Both the position numbers and the translations under genes were made by a program. A stretch of DNA of 64,000 nt, taken from the NCBI GenBank assembly GCA_031761405.1, contig JASEVX010000011.1:65637217-65701216 (forward strand), read 5' to 3'. The notes under the pieces were generated by a model. It made no database searches. It was not told the origin of the DNA and worked only from the letters and a program-made list of their open reading frames with translations. Below, piece after piece: positions 61,701 through 64,000 of this stretch (the first letter of the stretch is position 1; the number at the start of each line of letters is the position of its first letter). The DNA comes from Serripes groenlandicus (taxonomy: Eukaryota > Mollusca > Bivalvia > Cardiida > Cardiidae).

Positions 61701-61838
61701 AAGTCGTCTGCTGTAGTTTTGCTGTATGTGGGAAATGGTTAAACTAACCATAAACACGACAACATTCACGGAATATTTTCTGTTTACTTTTTTTTTCCAG
61801 AGCTATCCGGAAGTTCAGGGAACGCGTTCGTGGGATGA
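37669..61838 (+). CDS. Secreted mucin-like protein with three C-type lectin-like domains (13 exons)
   Basis: Gene model joined by eye: 37669-37791, 40194-40301, 41298-41370, 42055-42501, 43127-43408, 44927-45088, 48316-48390, 49224-49505, 51087-51236, 52264-52353, 53154-53438, 54492-54671, 61801-61838. All internal junctions are GT/AG and the sum is 2295 nt in one frame, giving 764 residues. Order: signal peptide (about 1-24), four-Cys module (25-101), Thr-rich mucin-like linker (102-250), CTLD1 (251-398), linker (399-423), CTLD2 (424-567), linker (568-597), CTLD3 (598-752), short tail to 764. There is no transmembrane segment, so it is predicted to be secreted. CTLD proteins of this kind act in glycan or particle recognition, in bivalves often in immunity or feeding mucus; a specific role here is inference. 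Extra or alternative exons, including 5' non-coding ones, cannot be excluded. Confidence 0.85.
37919..38195 (-). mobile_element. Full-length tRNA-derived SINE in intron 1
   Basis: On the minus strand, a tRNA-like head with A box (TGCAGTGGAAGAGCG, 38165-38179) and B box (GGGTTCGATC, 38131-38140 with flanks), then CATACCAAAGACTTT, CTGACTGGCTGGTGTCAGG, and a tail TTGACAGCGGCGTGAAACACC followed by CAATCAATC-like repeats. 277 bp. Confidence 0.8.
38503..38660 (+). repeat. 63 bp tandem repeat, 2.3 copies
   Basis: CACTCCACCATGACCGTAGT starts at 38519 and 38582, and CACTCCACTG at 38645. Intron 1. Confidence 0.75.
38772..38970 (+). mobile_element. Foldback element in intron 1
   Basis: Left end missing; GCAGCGAACGACTTTTGAAA, eroded centre, GTCGCCTGTTGCCGATTTG and TATGTGGGAATGGGTTAA. 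Confidence 0.6.
39000..39960. repeat. Decayed dispersed repeat with AGGTCACT sub-repeats, intron 1
   Basis: About five degenerate sub-repeats of 130-190 bp, each containing a GATCAAGxTCxxGGTCACT then TTTCTxAAA-like core (near 39125, 39370, 39500, 39650, 39810). Resembles the non-coding sub-repeat modules of bivalve dispersed repeats. No exon seen. Confidence 0.45.
40075..40170 (+). repeat. Microsatellite (GAT)n followed by (ATT)n
   Basis: GATGATGATGATGATGATGA about 40087-40110 then imperfect TTATTATTATT to about 40170, directly before the acceptor of exon 2. Confidence 0.9.
40194..40301 (+). CDS. Exon 2: N-terminal cysteine module
   Basis: Encodes residues 42-77, bounded by acceptor attccag and donor gtaaga, phase 0 on both sides (108 nt). 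Contains the LYEFDC stretch with Cys57, and a Trp/aromatic-rich end (QWLAVAYDHK) that continues into exon 3. No family is recognised. With exons 1 and 3 it forms a compact domain of about 75 residues with four cysteines. Confidence 0.8.
40324..40544 (-). mobile_element. TTAA-flanked foldback element in intron 2
   Basis: TTAA at 40324-40327 and 40541-40544, CCTTTCCCATATACAACAAA left end, centre in the second half, GCGGGAAATGG right end. It begins 22 bp after the exon 2 donor. Confidence 0.75.
40558..40645 (+). repeat. 20 bp tandem repeat, about 4.5 copies
   Basis: AGGTCAACATAGACTGTCAC-type units in intron 2, directly before a SINE. Confidence 0.85.
40646..40860 (+). mobile_element. tRNA-derived SINE in intron 2
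   Basis: GTGATTAAGGCATCCGTTTTG (A-box region) and TCTAAAGTTCGAACCCGAG (B box at about 40699-40710), then GATATGGCCGGTTGGTTAGC and GTCTCACAAGTGTCAAACGG. Different body from the SINE at 37919. No intact tRNA cloverleaf, so not a tRNA gene. Confidence 0.6.
41298..41370 (+). CDS. Exon 3: end of N-terminal module
   Basis: Encodes residues 78-101 (IGYVQQDAQ... ICPGEPP) with Cys92, the fourth cysteine of the module. The acceptor is acttcag and the donor is gtaaca. The exon is 73 nt and changes the phase from 0 to 1, which every later intron keeps. The reading frame is open upstream of the acceptor, but the frame join to exon 2 fixes the boundary. Confidence 0.8.
41371..42054 (+). other. Intron 3, no other feature seen
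   Basis: 684 bp intron, gtaaca to catcaaacag. No repeat family recognised. Confidence 0.5.
42055..42501 (+). CDS. Exon 4: Thr/Ser/Pro-rich mucin-like linker
   Basis: Encodes residues 102-250, almost entirely Thr with Ser and Pro, as expected for a densely O-glycosylated, extended spacer. Roughly 42205-42335 is a coding minisatellite with a 24 bp period (eight residues, TTSSTTTP type, about five units). Acceptor catcaaacag, donor gtatct, 447 nt, phase 1-1. The minus strand also reads open here only because of the ACN-rich composition. Confidence 0.85.
42502..43126 (+). other. Intron 4, weak foldback trace
   Basis: Only a decayed foldback trace around 42600-42690 (GGAAACAATGCTCGTTGTG, CAGTGTTTTCAAATATCGTC, TTCTGCAAGGGTTTCAGAAG). 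Nothing else recognised. Confidence 0.4.
43127..43408 (+). CDS. Exon 5: CTLD1, N-terminal half
   Basis: Encodes residues 251-344. The long-form CTLD signature is visible: Cys256 and Cys278 (N-terminal disulphide pair), Cys296 in the alpha-1 region followed by GGHLVSI, then WTGLND (the WIGL-type core motif) and a final FVWTS. Acceptor atacag, donor gtaata, 282 nt, phase 1-1. It is close in sequence and identical in length to exon 8. Confidence 0.9.
43880..44240 (-). pseudogene. Tc1-like transposase C-terminal remnant in intron 5
   Basis: The minus strand encodes SPDLNSIEDLWNELGR (from about 44070 downwards), the hallmark SPDLNPIE-LW of Tc1/mariner DDE transposases, preceded in the same frame by AQVCHTYNK. 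In another frame it is followed by LVQEWTSIPRGLL, the LIQEWN-IPQ stretch near the C-terminus. Frameshifts and stops make it a pseudogene. Confidence 0.65.
44241..44926 (+). other. Rest of intron 5
   Basis: Contains a degenerate repeat of TAACATATTAGCATA(G)A(C/A)AACATG about 44645-44780 (four to five units of about 30 bp); otherwise nothing recognised. Confidence 0.4.
44927..45088 (+). CDS. Exon 6: CTLD1, C-terminal half
   Basis: Encodes residues 345-398 with LTNW, Cys372 (QDCVVL), WDD at 383-385, Cys388 and Cys396 (YICEY), completing the six-Cys long-form fold. The loop where EPN or QPD sugar-specificity motifs normally lie reads NRVDPGPV, so the classical calcium/sugar motif is absent, and WND is WDD. 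Acceptor tttcag, donor gtaagt, 162 nt. Confidence 0.9.
45240..46390 (-). repeat. Dispersed repeat with five diverged sub-repeats, intron 6
   Basis: Modules of about 200-230 bp each carry AAAGAGGACTACCAAGGGAA / CATTCCT(G)TGAA / CCAATCAATATGGCTTGA. The end carries GTAACCGACGACGGACGCAA and GACAGGGAGTGATCAGATTA, matching on the minus strand the GTGATC../GTCCG start of the CTGAGCAC-type repeats at 9010 and 12831. Confidence 0.55.
46925..48110 (+). repeat. Unclassified repeat-like block in intron 6
   Basis: Begins GATGCTAAGCATCAAAGACG.. CCGCGCC and ends CTGACGCCGCGCTTCCACGC then GGCGTCAA; both ends carry GACGCCGCGC and short palindromes. The interior is AT-rich and without ORFs. Could be one element or two unrelated fragments. 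Confidence 0.35.
48316..48390 (+). CDS. Exon 7: linker between CTLD1 and CTLD2
   Basis: A 75 nt phase 1-1 exon encoding residues 399-423, rich in Thr, Pro, Gln and Ser and without cysteine. It has acceptor ttactag and donor gtatgt, and it keeps frame between exons 6 and 8. Supported by splice sites, phase and composition rather than by homology, so it is slightly less certain than the CTLD exons. Confidence 0.7.
48431..48798 (+). mobile_element. Inverted-repeat element with GAACTCCAGAT ends, intron 7
   Basis: Left TTAAATGTGCTGAACTCCAG and right CTGGAGTTCAGAACCTTTAA are inverted repeats, both next to TTAA. 368 bp, no ORF of note. A second, inverted and truncated copy lies at 60411-60710. Confidence 0.65.
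49224..49505 (+). CDS. Exon 8: CTLD2, N-terminal half
   Basis: Encodes residues 424-517: Cys429, LLTQYGDLCYE with Cys451, Cys469, GGHLVTID, FITNYLKHD, WIGLTD and FEWAS. Acceptor tttcag, donor gtaagt, 282 nt, phase 1-1. Strong colinear similarity to exon 5 (same length, shared LTQY, GGHLV, FITN-LKH) shows the two arose by duplication. Confidence 0.9.
49795..50296 (+). mobile_element. Inverted-repeat element of the GACTCTGCGTAA family, split by a SINE
   Basis: Left end TGAGCCGTTCCACCAGAAAA.. GACTCTGCGTAAAGT at 49795-49830, interrupted by a SINE, and continued from 50074 with CTCTGCGTAAAGTATAGACC, GAGACGGAATGTGTCGG and a right end ATACATTACGCAGGGGCC.. CGCTCA. Intron 8. Confidence 0.8.
49831..50073 (+). 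mobile_element. 5' truncated SINE with 13 bp target duplication
   Basis: Starts inside the tRNA-derived head at the B box (GAGTTCGAATCCC), body GTGGAAAAGCAGCCAGTTGC, GTGGAGTACTGGTGTGAG, end CGGCGTTAAACCCCATTCAATCAATC. CTCTGCGTAAAGT at 49818-49830 is repeated at 50074-50086, the expected target duplication of LINE-mediated insertion. Confidence 0.85.
50501..50645 (+). mobile_element. GACTCTGCGTAA family element, left half
   Basis: GTCGTCTCACGAGAAAACC, GTGGTCTCTGCGTAAAGTATC, GCCGCGTAGGCTAACCCGG, CAGGAATCATTACTCC; right half missing. Intron 8. Confidence 0.7.
51087..51236 (+). CDS. Exon 9: CTLD2, C-terminal half
   Basis: Encodes residues 518-567 with Cys541 (EDCAVM), WDD at 552-554, Cys557 and Cys565 (FMCEY). 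It is the shortest of the three C-halves (150 nt). The conserved TNW is AHW and the long loop is hydrophobic (GLFSHFM), so this domain is unlikely to bind calcium or sugar in the usual way. The acceptor tatcaag has a weak pyrimidine tract; the donor is gtaagt. Confidence 0.8.
51207..51600 (+). repeat. Degenerate repeats echoing the exon 9 / intron 9 junction
   Basis: CATTACTTTATGTGTGAATA at the end of exon 9 is followed in the intron by look-alikes: CATTACTTTATATGTAAATA, CATTACGTTATATATGAAAA, CATTACTTTGTATGTGAATA, TATTACTTCATATGTTAATA and weaker ones, at about 45-55 bp spacing, many followed by GAGCATG or GAACATG. Confidence 0.5.
51952..52201. mobile_element. Mutator-like MITE with 50 bp TIRs in intron 9
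   Basis: Left TATCCTCGGTACCCAGGCTA.. to CAAATTGG (51952-52002) is the inverted repeat of CCAATTTGTCCAGGGTATC.. to GGGTACCGAGGATG (52150-52201), with few mismatches. GTAACAACT flanks it at 51943-51951 and 52202-52210, a 9 bp target duplication. Long TIRs plus 9 bp TSD fit MULE-type elements. No ORF. Confidence 0.8.
52264..52353 (+). CDS. Exon 10: linker between CTLD2 and CTLD3
   Basis: A 90 nt phase 1-1 exon encoding residues 568-597, with a short Thr/Pro/Val-rich spacer (MVTTPAPTVHVTYATV) and no cysteine. Acceptor cttctag, donor gtttgt. It plays the same structural role as exons 4 and 7 for the other two domains. Confidence 0.7.
52354..53153 (+). other. Intron 10, no other feature seen
   Basis: 800 bp, gtttgt to tttcag. 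No repeat family recognised. Confidence 0.45.
53154..53438 (+). CDS. Exon 11: CTLD3, N-terminal half
   Basis: Encodes residues 598-692: Cys603, Cys625 (SCYELM), Cys643, GGKLVDI, FVQAFLERY, WIGLHD and FEWMS. Acceptor tttcag, donor gtatag, 285 nt, phase 1-1. More diverged from exons 5 and 8 than these are from each other, so the CTLD3 split is older. Confidence 0.9.
53836..54034 (+). repeat. Diverged direct repeat of about 100 bp in intron 11
   Basis: AATTGACATAGAATATAAATCGA.. GTGGTCATATAAAGGTTCATTGGCG is followed by AATTGACATAGGATACAAATCGA.. GGGGTCATATAAAGGTGCATTGGCG. Confidence 0.65.
54233..54470 (-). mobile_element. Diverged foldback element abutting the exon 12 acceptor
   Basis: TTTACCCTCACTGTAATATA, GTAGCAGACGATTTTAAAA, GAAATTGCTCACTATTACC, ending with GCGTCTGCATATACAAGAGTTAA. 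Its right part carries a triplicated TTAATATGCG (54421-54450). Ends 21 bp before exon 12. Confidence 0.6.
54492..54671 (+). CDS. Exon 12: CTLD3, C-terminal half
   Basis: Encodes residues 693-752 with SYTNW, Cys717 (EDCVVI), WDD at 728-730, Cys733 and Cys750 (LCEY). About ten extra residues (GFLGESGETH region) lie between the last two cysteines compared with CTLD1. No EPN or QPD; the loop reads PGHTSNF. Acceptor attaacag, donor gtaagg, 180 nt. A foldback element ends only 21 bp upstream, so the branch-point region is partly transposon sequence. Confidence 0.88.
54749..54946 (+). mobile_element. Foldback element continuous with the 36 bp array
   Basis: GTAACCCTTTCCCAATCG, AATCTGTAGAAGACAACG, eroded centre, right sub-terminal GTCGTCTGTTGCAGGATAAA then TGTATGTAAGAACGGGTAAA in the place of TGTATGTGGGAAAGGGTTAA. 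That terminal block is the first unit of the array that follows. Confidence 0.65.
54921..59928 (+). repeat. 5 kb array of a 36 bp unit, about 139 copies, in intron 12
   Basis: Unit GTTTGATGTATGTAAGAACG + GGTAAATGACTCCCCG, strict 36 bp spacing (54959 to 54995). Common variants: TTCCCG, TCCCAG, GGATTAATGTATG, ACGAG, ACAGG, TAATAACG. Blocks of several variants recur together, showing multi-unit duplication. Because 36 is a multiple of three, two minus frames stay open over 386 and 1287 codons; this is a by-product and not a gene. Confidence 0.97.
60115..60378 (-). mobile_element. GACTCTGCGTAA family element, full length, reverse orientation
   Basis: TGAGCCGTCCCACGAGAAAACC.. GACTCTGCGTAATGTATCGA at the left and TCGATACTTTACGTAGAGTC.. 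TTTTCTCGTGGGACGGCTT at the right, long inverted repeats. The CAGGAATCATTACTCC marker lies reversed. 264 bp, intron 12. Confidence 0.8.
60411..60710 (-). mobile_element. Truncated, inverted copy of the GAACTCCAGAT element
   Basis: Runs as the reverse complement of 48431-48798: TTAGAATCATAATTCTGGGG, TAGAGTAATAATTTCAC, CATACCCAGTAAGCC, TTTTCATGACTTTCA, ATCTGGAGTTCAGCACCTTTAA. Intron 12, while its partner lies in intron 7. Confidence 0.7.
61032..61257 (+). mobile_element. GACTCTGCGTAA family element, near full length
   Basis: AACCGTCCCACGAGGAAC, GTGGACTCTGCTGCGTAAAG (with a small CTG duplication), ATGAGACGGAGTGTATCG, ATTACGCAGAGTCCATAATG and TTGGTTTTCTCAGG. Intron 12. Confidence 0.75.
61514..61742 (+). 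mobile_element. TTAA-flanked foldback element before exon 13
   Basis: TTAA at 61514-61517 and 61739-61742, CCCTTTCCCATATGTAGACG / TATGTGGGAAATGG, very clean centre GGATAAATTGCTCATAATGA and complement. Ends 58 bp before the last acceptor. Confidence 0.8.
61801..61838 (+). CDS. Exon 13: C-terminal tail and stop codon
   Basis: After a strong pyrimidine tract (tttttttttccag) the frame from exon 12 continues for eleven whole codons (LSGSSGNAFVG) and ends at TGA 61836-61838. The intron before it is 7.1 kb and contains the 36 bp satellite. A foldback element ends 58 bp upstream of the acceptor. The call rests on splice site, phase, stop and the AATAAA just downstream. Confidence 0.65.
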
Positions 61839-61915
61839 AGAAGATTGCCATATGTTTATTTGAGATTGAGAAAATTGAGGAACTTTGAAAATAAAGGGGT
61901 TTCAAACAGTGCACG
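61839..61915 (+). terminator. 3' UTR and polyadenylation signal
   Basis: AATAAA at 61890-61895, 52 nt after the stop codon, followed by a G/T-containing stretch. The position fits the end of the lectin transcript; the exact cleavage site cannot be seen. Confidence 0.55.
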
Positions 61916-62451
61916 AATATTTATTTATTCCTGATAAAATTCAATAGTTTCATTGCAAGATAATTCCGGGGCGAGATTGAACCTCAATTCAGCTTATATA
62001 TTTATTATAATCGTTAACATTTTATTTACAGTGCGTGTCATTTATTTGTTTTTCTAAAAAATTGAAAGATAAACCAAGATCTCGGTTCATTTACTAACAC
62101 AAGCAATCTGAGCAAAGAATCGCGGTTTCACAATAAATGAGGTACGAGAAAACCCCGATTGGGGATAATTATATAAAGGCACATAATAAACCTTCTAGTG
62201 GGAAAAGACATGTACTTTATTTATGTTTGCATTTTCTGTTGCCTCTTTTAATAGGAGTTGACCATTGACTCTGGGAACCTTAGTCTTCAATATTCCCCAT
62301 AGGTGCTCACATATAAGTTTGGCAGATATTAACAGTATTATTTCAAAACTTCTTTTCGCACGACTTTTTCTACAGAGAACAAATAAGGTAGAAATTAAGA
62401 GCCAATATGAGAACTTACAATTATGAATGAGATGTATTTCTGTTTATTTTC
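61916..62451. other. No gene seen
   Basis: Between the lectin poly(A) signal and the LINE fragment; AT-rich, nothing recognised. Confidence 0.35.
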
Positions 62452-63192
62452 ATGAAAAAAGAGCGGCTTTGCTGTATAACAAATCACAGAACAAAACAGT
62501 TTTTTGTAGAAACGATTTGTAACGAACATGTAGACATATGTACATGTACAAGGTTAAATAAACGCATTGCGATGTGGGCCCATGGTAAGTCCTCACGCTG
62601 CAAGAATTGGTTCTCTGTCATAGGTAAACATTTTACGCAGTTTAAAATAGAAAATTTCAATAATTTGGATAGGCCTTTACATAAACAGTCCTTTATTAAC
62701 GGGGTTGAAAAGGCGACCATGAATATTTAGTTAGCGGATTGGCTTGTTACGCTTAATAAGGTCAATGGCTCTGCTGGTCTTGGTAGAAATAAGCTTCGAA
62801 CCTACCGCACGTTTAAGCAAGTATATGAAACAGAAGGATACTGTAACCTTATTCTACCTCCTAGCCACAGGTCAGCATTGTGTAAATTTAGGTGTGGTGT
62901 AGCCCCCATATGCATTGAAACCGGCAGATATGAAAATCTCCCATTAGAGGATCGTAAATGTCCATTTTGTAATATTCTCGAGGATGAACAGCATGTTCTC
63001 CTTGATTGTGTTATGTACACTGATTTGAGATCAGAGCTTTTTGTCAAAGCCGAAGAAGCAAAGCCGGATTTTGCAGAATTGGTTAAAAACGACCAACTCT
63101 CGTATTTATTAACAAGTCCTTTAATAGTTCGATACTGTGCCAAAACCTGTTTTAACATTCTTAAAAGACGTAGATTTTATCTTAGTAAATAA
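62452..63192 (+). pseudogene. LINE ORF2 C-terminal fragment with one in-frame stop
   Basis: One frame is open from 62452 to 63192 except for TAG at 62728-62730. The C-terminal part has KFRCGVAPICIETGRYENLP, the zinc-knuckle-like C-X2-C-X7-H-X4-C (CPFC to HVLLDC) and a basic end ILKRRRFYLSK. The layout matches the tail of non-LTR retrotransposon ORF2 and is the same general type as the remnant at 15602-17000. The reverse transcriptase and endonuclease are absent: a 5' truncated insertion. Confidence 0.7.
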
Positions 63193-63593
63193 TGTCGTAA
63201 TATATAACATGTATTCTTTTCTAGCAATTTTAATCCAAGCAATAATCAGCTGCTAATAAGTCAGTTATCAATTTTATCACATGTTTCCCTTGTTTTAATA
63301 ATCCTTTTTTTTAACTTTAGTAGCTTTACTTCTCATTAGTAACACATGTGTTCTATTCTCTTTTCCCTTTTTTAAACATCGACTAATTAGAGGCTGATTA
63401 TTGGCTCCATGTTGTATATAGTAATTGCTATGATTGTACGATATGCTTATATCGAAAGTCTCCTATAATTCTAGTTAGAATGGCCATGTATAATATTTGT
63501 CGTGAATTGTTTTGTACAGTGTATATGTTTGTATTTGACTTTGTTTGTACATGGATGAGACTTAAATAAATAAATAAATAAATAAATATGTAA
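63193..63593 (+). mobile_element. LINE 3' UTR and (AAAT)n tail
   Basis: Non-coding stretch ending GGATGAGACTTAAATAAATA.. with about six ATAA units to 63590, the short-repeat tail expected at the 3' end of this class of LINE. Confidence 0.65.
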
Positions 63594-64000
63594 AAATCAA
63601 ACACAGTTAAAGACATAAAAGCAGTGAAACTAATGAATGACTGAGTTTATGAGTGAGTTAGTGAGTAAGTGACTGCAAGAATGAATCTGTGTGTTGGTGA
63701 ATGAAGATATGAAAGGGTGACGACCCTACGAAATGAAAAAAATACACATTATAGTATTATACATGTACATATTATAAAACATGATCGACAATATGAACTT
63801 TTCTCAAAGACAACACTGTTAGAATTGAAAGCAATGTTTGATATTTAGAACTTGTTCATTACGAGCAATTTTGACTACTCTTAAAAAAAAATCAAAACAT
63901 AAAGTCGCCTGTATGTTATATCTTAGATAAGCTGAAAGAGAGCATTCGTTATTACATAAAGTCAATTTGGTGTAATATTCTAAGGTCAACCTATTTTTTT
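63594..64000. other. No gene seen
   Basis: A GAGTGAGTTAGTGAGTAAGTGA-like degenerate stretch near 63640-63670 and a faint foldback trace near 63820-63910 (TCATTACGAGCAATTTTGAC, AAAGTCGCCTG). Confidence 0.35.

Overview
This is a eukaryotic, AT-rich, repeat-dominated window. The style of its dispersed repeats, its SINEs ending in (AATC)n-like tails, and a secreted lectin gene with many phase-1 introns suggest a bivalve mollusc, possibly a heterodont such as a dreissenid. The organism call is inference from repeat style, not a species identification. No rRNA gene, true tRNA gene or CRISPR array was seen.

One gene can be reconstructed with confidence. It lies on the + strand, with 13 coding exons from 37669 to 61838. 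Joined at consensus GT/AG sites they form one open frame of 2295 nt (764 codons plus stop). The predicted product has a signal peptide, a four-cysteine N-terminal module, a Thr-rich mucin-like linker and three long-form C-type lectin-like domains (CTLDs). It ends shortly after CTLD3 with no membrane anchor, so it is predicted to be secreted. Each CTLD is split across two exons at the same place (after the Ser of a Ser-Gly) and preceded by its own linker exon. From intron 3 on, every intron is phase 1, so the gene looks built from a repeated linker/CTLD-N/CTLD-C cassette.

Regions. 1-3170: dense foldback elements. 3174-5296: array of a 51-54 bp unit. 5300-7000: foldback elements. 7023-8088: 44 bp array. 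8100-14000: foldback elements plus three copies of a long dispersed repeat. 14000-18000: decayed Tc1-like and LINE remnants. 18018-22085: an apparently perfect tandem duplication of 2034 bp. 22979-34155: an 11.2 kb satellite of 74 bp units. 34160-37583: SINE, foldback elements, a 26 bp array, and a second foldback element nested in a copy of the first. 37669-61838: the lectin gene, whose introns hold SINEs, foldback elements, a Tc1-like remnant and a 5 kb array of 36 bp units. 62450-63593: a 3' LINE fragment.

The most notable pattern concerns one abundant foldback family, about 35 copies and remnants, with ends CCCTTTCCC/GGGAAAGGG flanked by TTAA as in piggyBac-type non-autonomous elements. 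All five long tandem arrays sit beside or between copies of it. The monomers of the two largest arrays (74 bp and 36 bp) carry a recognisable copy of its terminus, and the 36 bp array runs directly out of the right end of one copy. This suggests that the ends of this element have repeatedly seeded satellite DNA.
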